Part shown: piece after piece, positions 1 to 8,335 of the stretch
How positions within the stretch are numbered: position 1 is the first letter of the stretch
Layout: every line of letters starts with the position of its first letter
NCBI GenBank assembly: GCA_017643585.1
Contig: JAEPND010000005.1
Location: forward strand, 124,001-188,000
From: Maricaulis sp.
GTDB lineage: Bacteria > Pseudomonadota > Alphaproteobacteria > Caulobacterales > Maricaulaceae
Reading direction: 5' to 3'
Length of the DNA: 64,000 nt
The notes under the pieces: model-generated
Told to the model about the DNA's origin: nothing
The model's input: only the letters and a program-made list of their open reading frames with translations
The model's database searches: none
Position numbers and translations under genes: made by a program

Positions 1-409
1 CGGCCTCCGGAGACAGTCCGGCCAGACCGATCTTCATGCCGGCAATTTCTTCCATCAGCTCCTGAGGCATGGAGACATGCTCGCGCAGAGGCGCCATGAC
101 GTTTTCGCGCACAGTCAGCGAGGTGAACAAGGCCCCGTTCTGGAACAGCACACCCCAGCGCGAATTGACCCGGTGGCGATCCGCGCGTGACAGGCCGCCA
201 TAACGATGCCCCTCGAAGAAGACATCACCGCCATCGGGCTGTTTGAGGCCCAGGATCGTGTTCAGGAGCACGGTCTTGCCGGTGCCCGAGCCGCCGACGA
301 GGCCAAGGATCTCGCCGCGCCGGATATCCAGGTCCAGGTTTTCATGGATGACGTGGGGACCAAAGGCCGTGCGCAGTCCCCGCACCGAGATGAGAGCGTC
401 CTGCGTCAT
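1..409 (-). CDS. mlaF: Mla-type lipid ABC transporter ATP-binding protein (partial, C-terminus cut by window)
   Basis: The first 136 codons of an ABC ATPase are present. A Walker A motif GGSGTGKT lies near residues 39-46, followed by a Q-loop region (VLFQNGALF). The missing part would hold the signature motif, Walker B and H-loop. The start ATG overlaps the stop of the upstream permease gene (ATGA), so the two are translationally coupled. Within the family this ATPase energises phospholipid movement between the outer and inner membrane with an MlaE permease and an MlaD substrate-binding protein. The MlaF assignment rests mainly on the adjacent STAS-MlaE gene and the 'FQNGALF' region typical of this subfamily. 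Confidence 0.88.
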   Translation of the reverse strand, partial: MTQDALISVRGLRTAFGPHVIHENLDLDIRRGEILGLVGGSGTGKTVLLNTILGLKQPDGGDVFFEGHRYGGLSRADRHRVNSRWGVLFQNGALFTSLTVRENVMAPLREHVSMPQELMEEIAGMKIGLAGLSPEA

Positions 410-1560
410 ATGCCCAGCTCCAGATAAAGCATGGCGAACAGGGCCTCCAATACAATCACGGCGAAAATCGATTGCACCACGGACGCGGTCACGCGGCGGC
501 CGAGCGATTCCACATCGCCGCCGACCTGCATGCCCTGGCGACAGCCGATAATGGCGACCACGAGTCCGAAGACCGGCGCCTTGGACATGCCGACCAGGAA
601 ATGGCTCCAGTCGAGCTGTTCGTGAAAGCGGGTGATGAAGAGCGAGGGCGAGATGTCCTGTGCGCTCCAGGCCACCAGCATGCCTCCGAAAATCCCGGCG
701 ATCATGGCACCAAAGGTGAGCAGCGGCGCCATCAGGGTACAGGCGATCACCCGCGGCAGAACCAGTACCTCGAACGGATCGAGCCCCAGCACGCGCATGG
801 CGTCGACTTCCTGTTGCATCTTCATCGCGCCGATCTGGGCGGTGAAGGCGGAGTCCGAACGGCCGGCCAGCATGATGGCGGTGATCAGAACACCGAATTC
901 ACGAAGAACCGCGATCCCGACGAGCTCAACGGTAAACACGGAAAAGCCTAAACCCTGCAACAGGTTGGCACCCATATACGCCACCACGGCACCAATGAAG
1001 AAAGACAGGGTGGCGATGATCGGCATCGCGTTCACGCCGACCTCCTCCATGGCCCAGATCGTCGGGGTCAAACGCAAACGCGAGGGGACAAACAGGCTGC
1101 TGAAACCGGTCATCATCGTGCGCCCTAGAAAACCGAGCGTGTCCAGGATTTCGCTGAACATCGCCTCAAGCCCGGCACCAATACGGCCCAGGGCCTTTCC
1201 AAAGCCAAAGGTCGAGGGCGGTTCATCCGCACATACAGTTGTTCGTGCGCGAACTTCTTCGATCAGTCGTCGCGCCGTGGGGTGATCGCCGATGAAGTGG
1301 AAATCCCCGTCCGGCTCACCACATCGACGTGTCACACGACCGATGATGAAGGCACCCGCCGTATCAATCCGCCCCAGCCGGGTCAGGTCGATGACGATAT
1401 CTCCCGGTGCTGTGGTCTCCTCGACACGACGCAGGGCACCATCGCTGGCGCCGATCGTCTCGACAGTCCAGTCACCAAACAGCTCAACGACCGTCTTGGC
1501 ACCGTCTTGGCGCACGACGACCCCGGCAGAATCAACAGCTTCTAGCGCTTTACCCCTCAT
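406..1560 (-). CDS. mlaE: MlaE-family ABC permease with N-terminal STAS (MlaB-like) domain
   Basis: This is a 384-residue protein. Residues about 1-110 look like an STAS domain (VVELFGDWTVE, then VIDLTRLGRIDTAGAF), and the rest is an MlaE permease with five to six hydrophobic segments (MPIIATLSFFIGAVVAYMG, REFGVLITAIMLAGRSDSAF). In enterobacteria MlaB is a separate STAS protein that binds the MlaF ATPase; here it is fused to the permease, an arrangement known in other bacteria. The chosen ATG at 1560 begins MRGKALEA; extending upstream would read through a region that is coding in another frame. It sits 11 bp downstream of the MFS gene and overlaps the ATPase start. Confidence 0.9.
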   Translation of the reverse strand: MRGKALEAVDSAGVVVRQDGAKTVVELFGDWTVETIGASDGALRRVEETTAPGDIVIDLTRLGRIDTAGAFIIGRVTRRCGEPDGDFHFIGDHPTARRLIEEVRARTTVCADEPPSTFGFGKALGRIGAGLEAMFSEILDTLGFLGRTMMTGFSSLFVPSRLRLTPTIWAMEEVGVNAMPIIATLSFFIGAVVAYMGANLLQGLGFSVFTVELVGIAVLREFGVLITAIMLAGRSDSAFTAQIGAMKMQQEVDAMRVLGLDPFEVLVLPRVIACTLMAPLLTFGAMIAGIFGGMLVAWSAQDISPSLFITRFHEQLDWSHFLVGMSKAPVFGLVVAIIGCRQGMQVGGDVESLGRRVTASVVQSIFAVIVLEALFAMLYLELGI

Positions 1561-1571
1561 AGCTCGGAAGA

Positions 1572-2741
1572 CTAGTCGATTTCTTTGTGATGCGGGAGTG
1601 CAGAAACGCGTTGAAGTGCAATTGCTGCAACCAGACCGATTGCCGATGGTATGATCATGATCGCGAACCCGCCGATTCCCACCCAAGCATAGAAATAGCC
1701 GGACACGGCAGCCGCGAGTGCCATGATGACACCGCCGGACAGGGCGGAGTTGATGGCCTGGACCGTCGCAGTATGCCGATCCGGCATGCTCTCGACCGCA
1801 AATCGCAAGAAGCCGATATAGGTCGCGGCATAGGTCAGGGCGTGGAAGAGTTGCAGGCCGAACAAGACCGGAAGCGGCGGGCCCAGCGAGGTCAGCCCCC
1901 AGCGCAGGATCGAACCGATGGCACCGACCGCGAACAATTGCGCAGGAGTCAAACGGCCAAGCAGCCCCTTGCCGGACCACCACAGGAAGGCAATCTCGAT
2001 CATCACGCCGGTTGCCCACAGGGCACCGACAGTAAACTGGCTATGGCCCTGCTCAACCCAGGCAATGGCTGAGAAATAATAGTAAAATCCGTGCGCGCCC
2101 TGGATACAGGCCGAGGCCAGCAAGGCCCAGCCCAGCGGCCCGCGCACCAATCGGCCGAACTGCACCCAGTCAATCTTCCGGTCCGTATCCGGGGCAGGTG
2201 GCTCTCCCTTTGGCAGGGTGAATGCCGAGATGACCACAAACACCGCACCCGTGACGACAAAGACCATCACGCTCTCGCTGCCGCTGAGATCCAGCAGGGC
2301 TCCGGCGCTGAAATTGGCGAGAACAAAAACCGCAGAGCCAAAGGCGCGCACAGGACCGAAGGGGATCTTGCCCGCCCGGGATTCTCGCATCGCAAATGCA
2401 TCGGCAAGCGGTATCTGGCCGAAGAAACAGGCCGAGGCAAACAGCGCCAGGATCAGCAATGGCCAGGGCGAGCTGGTCGGCAAGTGCATGGCAAAGGCGA
2501 TCAAGGCGATCAGCGCCAGCGCCCAGATGGGTTGTCTCTGTAGTGGCGCCTTGTCAGACCAGCGCGCCGCAATCGGCGAGATGATGAACCGACCAGCATA
2601 TCCCGCCGCACCAATCCAGCCGATCCATTCTGCCGAAATCCCGCGACCTTCCAGCCAGACCGGAAAATAGGGCAGGAAGGCCCCCAGGGTCAGGTAGAAC
2701 GCGCCAAAATAGGCGGCAAAGCGAAACGTGTTGGTGTTCAT
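1572..2741 (-). CDS. MFS transporter, HcaT/PPP-like
   Basis: The 389-residue product has about 12 hydrophobic segments and resembles the 3-phenylpropionate-permease-like (MFS_1-like) branch: FGAFYLTLGAFLPYFPVWL at the N-terminus, GWIGAAGYAGRFIISPIAARWSD in the first cytoplasmic loop, and HALTYAATYIGFLRF in helix 10. The ATG at 2741 (MNTNTFRF) gives the normal family N-terminus; a longer reading from 2888 would add a non-membrane extension and is less likely. It precedes the Mla permease on the same strand. The substrate cannot be read from sequence. Confidence 0.85.
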   Translation of the reverse strand: MNTNTFRFAAYFGAFYLTLGAFLPYFPVWLEGRGISAEWIGWIGAAGYAGRFIISPIAARWSDKAPLQRQPIWALALIALIAFAMHLPTSSPWPLLILALFASACFFGQIPLADAFAMRESRAGKIPFGPVRAFGSAVFVLANFSAGALLDLSGSESVMVFVVTGAVFVVISAFTLPKGEPPAPDTDRKIDWVQFGRLVRGPLGWALLASACIQGAHGFYYYFSAIAWVEQGHSQFTVGALWATGVMIEIAFLWWSGKGLLGRLTPAQLFAVGAIGSILRWGLTSLGPPLPVLFGLQLFHALTYAATYIGFLRFAVESMPDRHTATVQAINSALSGGVIMALAAAVSGYFYAWVGIGGFAIMIIPSAIGLVAAIALQRVSALPHHKEID

Positions 2742-2866
2742 AGGCAAAGAATCCTGCTGATCGCAGCCCATAACCTGTCCCAACGCGGCTGCATAGGTGC
2801 CCAACGCTTGGCGAACAGCGTTCACTTCTATAGGTTCCGGGCAAATTTCAAACACAGCCTTACCAG

Positions 2867-4165
2867 ATGACTTTCGAAACGACTGCAAATTCCCCCTCCC
2901 CGATTGCAGCGGATGCTGATCCGGTTCGCCCTCTGCGCGTGCTGGTCAGCGGCTACCGATCGCACCCGCATGTCGGCGGCCAGGGTGTGTATATCCGTGA
3001 GCTCACACGCGCCCTTGCCGGACTTGGCCACAAGGTTTCGGTGATTTCCGGACCGCCATATCCCGAACTTGATGATGGGATCGAGTTGATTGAGTTGCCG
3101 TCCCTGGACCTGTTCGAGGAGGACAATGCCTTCCTCGCTTTCCGTCCGAGCCATCTTACCAACGCGGCCGACTTGTCGGAATGGCTGGCGCACAATTCTG
3201 GCGCCTTTGGAGAGCTGTATGCCTTTGGCCTGCGCCTAGAGAAATTCCTGCGCGCACATGCCGGTGACTTCGACGTACTGCACGACAATCAGACGCTCGC
3301 CTCGCCCTTCGTGCGGATCAATGCGCTGTTGCCCGTGATCACAACCATCCACCACCCCATTTCGATCGATCTGGAATACGCGGTTGCGGCCGGGGAAAGC
3401 TGGTGGAAACGTCTGCTGACGCGACGCTGGTACAGCTTTGTGAAGATGCAGGCAAAGACATCGCGGGCCCTGCCCCGCATGCTGGCTGTGTCTGCCGCCG
3501 CGCGTGATAGTCATGCCGAACATTATGGGACGCCGACCGAACGTGTTCGCGTCGCGTTCAATGGTATCGAACACAGTATTTTCCACCCCGATGAGACCGT
3601 CGAACGCGAAACCGGCCTCATCGTCACCACGGCCAGCGCAGACGCGCCGATCAAGGGGCTGGATGTCCTGCTGGACGCCCTCGCCCGCGTCGCAGCCGCT
3701 CGCCCCAATGTGAAACTCCGCATCGTCGGCAATCTGCGCAAGGGTCCCGCCAAGCGCGCTCTTGAGAAACACGGCCTGACATCCCGCGTCATCGACGGCG
3801 GCGGTCTGAGCCGGGAAGAGGTCGCCGACCTTTATCGGCGCGCGCATGTCGTCGCCTGCCCGGCCCGGTTCGAGGGATTTGGTTTCCCGGCCGCCGAAGC
3901 CATGGCGTGTGGCGCAGCCGTTGTATCCAGCGATGGCGGCGCCCTTCCGGAAGTGGTCGGCGATTGCGGCCTCGTGTCCCCCGTCGGCGATGCCGGTGCG
4001 ATGGCGGCCAATCTGGCGCGCCTGCTGGATGATCCGCAACTCGCCCGCCACATAGGTGAGAAAGCGACGGCGCGGGCGCAGGACGTTTTCCAGTGGAAAC
4101 ACCACGCCCTGGCCGCATCGCGGATCTACACCGAAGCCCTGGCGGAACGGGGAGCACACTCATGA
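2867..4165 (+). CDS. glycosyltransferase family 4
   Basis: The 432-residue protein is a GT-B glycosyltransferase. The N-terminal Rossmann half begins LRVLVSGYRSHPHVGGQGVYI, with the GGQG loop that contacts the sugar nucleotide. The C-terminal half has the GT1/GT4 donor-binding signature RFEGFGFPAAEAMACG (an E-x7-E type motif) near residues 340-355. No signal peptide is seen. It opens a four-gene block: its stop overlaps the methyltransferase start by ATGA, and that gene in turn overlaps the toroid gene. The acceptor is unknown; a lipid or isoprenoid acceptor is only suggested by the neighbouring cyclase-like protein. Confidence 0.9.
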   Translation: MTFETTANSPSPIAADADPVRPLRVLVSGYRSHPHVGGQGVYIRELTRALAGLGHKVSVISGPPYPELDDGIELIELPSLDLFEEDNAFLAFRPSHLTNAADLSEWLAHNSGAFGELYAFGLRLEKFLRAHAGDFDVLHDNQTLASPFVRINALLPVITTIHHPISIDLEYAVAAGESWWKRLLTRRWYSFVKMQAKTSRALPRMLAVSAAARDSHAEHYGTPTERVRVAFNGIEHSIFHPDETVERETGLIVTTASADAPIKGLDVLLDALARVAAARPNVKLRIVGNLRKGPAKRALEKHGLTSRVIDGGGLSREEVADLYRRAHVVACPARFEGFGFPAAEAMACGAAVVSSDGGALPEVVGDCGLVSPVGDAGAMAANLARLLDDPQLARHIGEKATARAQDVFQWKHHALAASRIYTEALAERGAHS

Positions 4166-4884
4166 TGGTCACGGTTCGTCTCGAGGACATGGCGCTCGAG
4201 CCTGGCATGCGTGTGCTTGATCTGGGCTGTGGCCGCGGCCGCCATCTGCACGCGCTGTACTGGAATGATATTCCGCTCGAAGTGGTCGGGCTCGATCTTT
4301 CGCATGGCGAAGTGAAGGCGGCCTGGGAGGGCTTCTTTGAACTTCCCCCGCCCGAGACTGCGTCGGAGCTGCGCTCGGCCGCGGTGACCGCAGGCGATGC
4401 TGGCCGGTTGCCCTTCCCGGACGCCTGTTTCGACCGCATCATCTGTTCCGAAGTGCTTGAACATGTTCCCGACCCGGATCTCGTCCTGTCGGAAATCTCG
4501 CGTATCCTCAAACCGGGCGGGCTGTTTATCGCTTCAGTACCGCGCTATTGGCCGGAAGCAATCTGCTGGGCCCTGTCAGAGGGCTATCAGAACACCCCCG
4601 GCGGTCATGTCCGGATCTTCCGTTCCGCACAGCTGAAGAAGTCCGTCGAGGACCTGGGCTTCAAGCGCTTCGCCCGCCACTGGGCCCACAGCCTGCACAG
4701 CCCGTATTGGTGGCTGCAGTGTGCGCTTTGGGACAAACGTGAAGACAGCGGTCTTGTGAACACCTATCGCAAATTCCTAGAATGGGACCTGCTGCAACGC
4801 CCGTGGCTGACGCGCTTCCTCGACTGGCTGCTCAACCCGGTCATGGGCAAGTCGGTCGTCATGTATTTTCGCAAGGCGAGCTGA
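4162..4884 (+). CDS. class I SAM-dependent methyltransferase (Methyltransf_11 type)
   Basis: The 240-residue protein has SAM motif I VLDLGCGRGRHLHAL, an acidic residue at the end of strand 2 (VVGLDLS), and motif IV FDRIICSEVLEHVPD, followed by the typical 'ILKPGGLF' strand. The C-terminal part has many aromatic residues (SPYWWLQCALW). The ATG at 4162 overlaps the glycosyltransferase stop and follows a GGGGAG ribosome site; a second ATG follows immediately. Its stop overlaps the next start (TGATG), so the three genes are translationally coupled. It probably methylates an intermediate or product of the same pathway. Confidence 0.88.
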   Translation: MMVTVRLEDMALEPGMRVLDLGCGRGRHLHALYWNDIPLEVVGLDLSHGEVKAAWEGFFELPPPETASELRSAAVTAGDAGRLPFPDACFDRIICSEVLEHVPDPDLVLSEISRILKPGGLFIASVPRYWPEAICWALSEGYQNTPGGHVRIFRSAQLKKSVEDLGFKRFARHWAHSLHSPYWWLQCALWDKREDSGLVNTYRKFLEWDLLQRPWLTRFLDWLLNPVMGKSVVMYFRKAS

Positions 4885-5990
4885 TGAACACGCCCGGGAT
4901 CATTGCTGAGAGCGCGGCCTATATCAAAAGCCTGCAACGCGCTGACGGGTCCATTCCGTGGATCGATCGCGGTATCTGGGATGCGTGGAACCATGGTGAG
5001 AGTGTCATGGGTCTGGCCATCGCCGGAAACCAGGCCGACGCCCTGCGCGGTCTCGACTGCCTGATCGAACGGCAGAATGCCGATGGCGGGTTTACCGGTG
5101 ATCTCGGCGCCTCCGTGCCGCTGGACGATGATAATCGCCGCCTGGTTCCGGGCACGCCGGAAGAGGCGCGCGACACCAATTTCACCGGCTATGTCGCGGT
5201 AACGGTCCTGCGCAGCCTGCTGGCCATGAAGGCCGCCGACAAGGTCGAGCGCTACTGGCCCATGGTCGAGCGCGCGGTTGAATTCGTCCTGCGACATCAA
5301 GGCCCGGCCGGCGACATCGTCTGGCGCGGTCTGGATGAGGGAGACAGCCTCGAAGAGATCGACAGCCTGCGCGCCGGGAATGCCAGCTTGTACAAGTCTA
5401 TCGAGTGCGCCCTGCTACTGGCGCGCGCCATGGACGAGGACCGCCCGCACTGGGCCGAGGCCCGCCGTGCGATCGGCGCCACCCTGCGCGAGAATGATGC
5501 GCGGTTTGACCGCTTTGGTATCGATCGTCGTCGCTACGCCATGGACTGGTATTATCCCGTTCTGGCCGGCGTTCTGCCGCAGGAGACGGGCCGGGCGCGG
5601 CTCTATGCGCGCTGGAACGAGTTTGTCGAAGCCGGCCTCGGCTGTCGCTGTGTGACCGACGAGCCCTGGGTAACCGCTGCGGAAACCGCAGAGCTGGCGC
5701 TGGCCTGCCTGGCCGCCGGCAAACGCGATGAAGCGCGTAGCCTGCTGGAAAACCTCGAGCCATTGCGCGCCGCTGATGGTGGATACTGGATGGGGTGGCA
5801 ATTCGCCGAGAGCGTCGTGTGGCCCTATGAGCGTCCGTCCTGGACGGCTGGGGCCATGATCATGGCGCTGGATGCGCTAGAGGGGCTCACCCCGGGTTCG
5901 AACCTGCTGATCCGGACGATTGTGCCGGAACTGACCTCACAACCCGCTAGGCCAGACGGCGCAGGACTTCCAGCGTTCCTGTTCGACTGA
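4884..5990 (+). CDS. squalene-cyclase/prenyltransferase-like alpha-toroid protein
   Basis: This 368-residue protein carries repeated QW-like elements of the terpene cyclase/protein prenyltransferase toroid fold: SLQRADGSIPW (about residues 16-26), RQNADGGF (63-70) and LRAADGGYWMGW (near 300). It is about half the length of squalene-hopene cyclase, and I see no DxDD catalytic motif, so a single-toroid binding or transferase role is more likely than full cyclisation. No signal peptide is present. The ATG shares one base with the upstream methyltransferase stop. Its 3' end overlaps the convergent methyltransferase by 44 bp. Function is unknown. Confidence 0.75.
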   Translation: MNTPGIIAESAAYIKSLQRADGSIPWIDRGIWDAWNHGESVMGLAIAGNQADALRGLDCLIERQNADGGFTGDLGASVPLDDDNRRLVPGTPEEARDTNFTGYVAVTVLRSLLAMKAADKVERYWPMVERAVEFVLRHQGPAGDIVWRGLDEGDSLEEIDSLRAGNASLYKSIECALLLARAMDEDRPHWAEARRAIGATLRENDARFDRFGIDRRRYAMDWYYPVLAGVLPQETGRARLYARWNEFVEAGLGCRCVTDEPWVTAAETAELALACLAAGKRDEARSLLENLEPLRAADGGYWMGWQFAESVVWPYERPSWTAGAMIMALDALEGLTPGSNLLIRTIVPELTSQPARPDGAGLPAFLFD

Positions 5991-6552
5991 CTACTTCGAA
6001 CAGCCCACTGTCGCGGGCCAGCTTCCAGATCTCGTAAGGAGGCCGCCCGCCATCTTCCGGGTTGGGAAAGACGTCGTGGATGGCCAGAATTCCGCCTTCA
6101 ACGATCCGACCGGCCCAGCCACGATAGTCAGCCAGCGCCGCGGCCATCGAATGACCACCATCGATAAAGACCATGCCCAGTGGCGTCGTCCAGTTGGCCG
6201 CAACGGTATCGGACCGACCGATGACCGGGATCACACAATCCTCCAGCCGGGCTCGGAAGAGCGTGCGACGGAGTTCCCCCAGGGTTTCCACGGCACCGAG
6301 TTCTGCATCGAACAGCTCGGGGTCATGGTACTCCTCCCCGGGCTGATGCTCTTCGGAACCGCGATGGTGATCGAGCGTATAAAGCACCGTTCCGGCCTCA
6401 CGCACGGCTGGTCCCAGATACAGCGCAGACTTGCCGCAATACGTCCCAATCTCGAGAACAGGTCCCAAACGCCCCGCCGTGCGCGCCAGCTCGGCAAGCT
6501 TGTCGCCTTCCTCGGGCGCAAGGAACCCTTTTACATCATCAGGTGAAAGCAT
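5947..6552 (-). CDS. class I SAM-dependent methyltransferase (Methyltransf_24 type)
   Basis: The 201-residue protein has SAM motif I VLEIGTYCGKSALYLG and the family-typical VFIDGGHSMAAALADYRGW segment, with the Asp-Gly-x-His signature, then GGILAIHDVF. These features fit small O-methyltransferases found next to glycosyltransferases and sugar-modifying genes. It is transcribed towards the glycosyltransferase/toroid operon, and the last 44 bp of the two coding regions overlap on opposite strands. It is preceded by a lipoprotein gene with a TGATG overlap. The substrate is unknown, but proximity suggests the same pathway. Confidence 0.83.
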   Translation of the reverse strand: MLSPDDVKGFLAPEEGDKLAELARTAGRLGPVLEIGTYCGKSALYLGPAVREAGTVLYTLDHHRGSEEHQPGEEYHDPELFDAELGAVETLGELRRTLFRARLEDCVIPVIGRSDTVAANWTTPLGMVFIDGGHSMAAALADYRGWAGRIVEGGILAIHDVFPNPEDGGRPPYEIWKLARDSGLFEVVSRTGTLEVLRRLA

Positions 6553-7241
6553 CAGGAGGACGCGCCAGTCATCAAGGTACGGCGCAATTGAGCGACATCA
6601 TCCGCCCGGTCGCGCAGCGCTTCGGCATCCCGAGCCAGGCGAGCACGCCGTGTCTCGAGTTCCGCCAGCTGGGTCTGGTCCAGACCACCGGCAATATCTG
6701 TGATGGCCGTATTGAACGTCTCCAGCGCCTGGCGCGAATAGCCTACGGCGCGTTCCAGGTGCTCGATATCCTCCGCCAGGGAAGACCGGCTGACGGCAGA
6801 CGGCTCGCGGATCAGGACCTGTGCCGCGAAATTCACATCCCGGATCAGGGCATCCGCCTCATCAAGATCCGCAGACAGACGCGCGGTCGCTTCATCGGCG
6901 ATCAGCGTGCCCGCATCCGTCGTGACCAGATAGGGGATCGACACCAGATAGTCGACGGGAGTTGCCCGCTGCATCGGCGTATCCGCATTCTCACTCTGCC
7001 CCGTCAGGCGGTTCATCCAGCCCTGGGCGGACGTCATCGAGCGCGTGCGATGCACCCAGCCGCTTTCGACATAGACATCTTCGAGGCGCGTGACAGAGGT
7101 CCTCAGGGCGGATTGGTGGGCATTCTCGACAGAGCGCGCAGAGGGCAGGACCGACCCTGCGACAGAGATCGGTGCACTTGCACATGCACTGATGGTCAAA
7201 CACGCAGCAATGGCAGCGGTTACGACCCCGGACTTCTGCAT
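6552..7241 (-). CDS. putative lipoprotein of unknown function, alpha-helical
   Basis: The 229-residue product starts with a lipoprotein signal (hydrophobic VVTAAIAACLTI, lipobox ISAC with Cys near residue 20), so it should be anchored in the envelope. The rest is strongly helical with charged heptad-like stretches (about 125-225), consistent with a coiled-coil periplasmic protein. I do not recognise a family. I chose the ATG at 7241 (MQKSGVV); another ATG five codons upstream (7256) is possible. The stop overlaps the methyltransferase start, so the two genes are co-transcribed. Confidence 0.6.
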   Translation of the reverse strand: MQKSGVVTAAIAACLTISACASAPISVAGSVLPSARSVENAHQSALRTSVTRLEDVYVESGWVHRTRSMTSAQGWMNRLTGQSENADTPMQRATPVDYLVSIPYLVTTDAGTLIADEATARLSADLDEADALIRDVNFAAQVLIREPSAVSRSSLAEDIEHLERAVGYSRQALETFNTAITDIAGGLDQTQLAELETRRARLARDAEALRDRADDVAQLRRTLMTGASS

Positions 7242-7366
7242 CGTCGAATGTCCCACAAAAAACTACGGCCCCAATACTCCAACAGTATCGGGTGTTGGGC
7301 GAATAGGCTATGGTTTATTCCGTTTAGAACTGCCTAACGAAATAACTTGCTATTGCGGCATATTTC

Positions 7367-8335
7367 ATGATGGACGCTGGTTACACCCGACGCCTGCTTT
7401 ACCCCCCGATACAACCGTATCGCAGCTATCGCCTCAATGTCGGCGACGGGCATGAATTGCATGTCGAGGAATGCGGACGGCCTGACGGTCTGCCGATCGT
7501 CACTCTGCATGGCGGCCCGGGCGGAGGCATCTCTCCTGCCCTGAGGCGCTTTTTCGATCCTCAGCGCTATCGCATCATCCTGTTCGACCAGCGCGGCTGT
7601 GGACGCTCCACGCCGCATGGATCACTGGAAAACAACACCACCCAGGCGCTGGTCGAAGACATGGAAACGATCCGTGTGCAGGCCGGTATCGACAAGTGGA
7701 TCGTGTTTGGCGGGTCTTGGGGCGCGACGCTGGCCATGGCCTATGCCCGCGACCATGCAGATCGCTGCATGGGCTTGATCCTGCGCGGAATTTTCACCTG
7801 TACCCAGGCCGAGCTCGACTGGTTCTACAAACACGGCGCCAATGTGATGTTCCCGGATGCCTGGGAACGTCTGGTCGGCTCACTGACCAGCGAGGAACGC
7901 GAGGATGTCGTGGCCGCCTATTATGCCCGCATGCTGGAGAACGATGTTGTGCGTCGTCGCCCGGATGCGCTGGCCTGGGCGCGCTGGGAAAGTGCGCTGA
8001 TCTCGCTGGCAGGTGATCCCAGCGCGCCGCTGGCAGACCCGATGCGGGCCGACGGCTTGGCACGGATGGAAACGCATTATTTCGCGCACAAGGGCTTTTT
8101 CGAACGGGACGGCGAGCTGCTCGAGGATGTGGGCAAGTTCAACCGGGTGCCCGGTGTCATCGTCCAAGGTCGGTATGACGTTGTGACGCCGCCCAAAACG
8201 GCCTGGAGCCTTGCCCGGGTCTGGCCGCGAGCAAGGCTCCAGTTAATTGGCGATGCCGGCCATGCGGCCGGCGAGCCCGGCGTGGTCGACGCGCTGGTGC
8301 GCGCGACCGACGCCTTTGCAGATCAGATGGGCTAG
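7367..8335 (+). CDS. pip: proline iminopeptidase
   Basis: This 322-residue alpha/beta hydrolase matches the family's usual length. It shows the HGGPGGG oxyanion loop (residues 48-54), DQRGCGRS, and the nucleophile elbow GGSWG with Ser117. The Asp and His of the triad lie in GRYDVVTPP and GDAGHAAGE near the C-terminus. It removes N-terminal proline from peptides in the cytoplasm. No signal peptide is present. The stop codon shares a CTAG with the convergent transporter gene. Confidence 0.93.
   Translation: MMDAGYTRRLLYPPIQPYRSYRLNVGDGHELHVEECGRPDGLPIVTLHGGPGGGISPALRRFFDPQRYRIILFDQRGCGRSTPHGSLENNTTQALVEDMETIRVQAGIDKWIVFGGSWGATLAMAYARDHADRCMGLILRGIFTCTQAELDWFYKHGANVMFPDAWERLVGSLTSEEREDVVAAYYARMLENDVVRRRPDALAWARWESALISLAGDPSAPLADPMRADGLARMETHYFAHKGFFERDGELLEDVGKFNRVPGVIVQGRYDVVTPPKTAWSLARVWPRARLQLIGDAGHAAGEPGVVDALVRATDAFADQMG

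Noticed and set aside
7257-7366. Imperfect inverted repeat (CAATACT ... AGTATCGG) between the lipoprotein and pip genes
   Set aside because: The repeat is short and imperfect; it could be part of a divergent promoter but nothing specific supports that.
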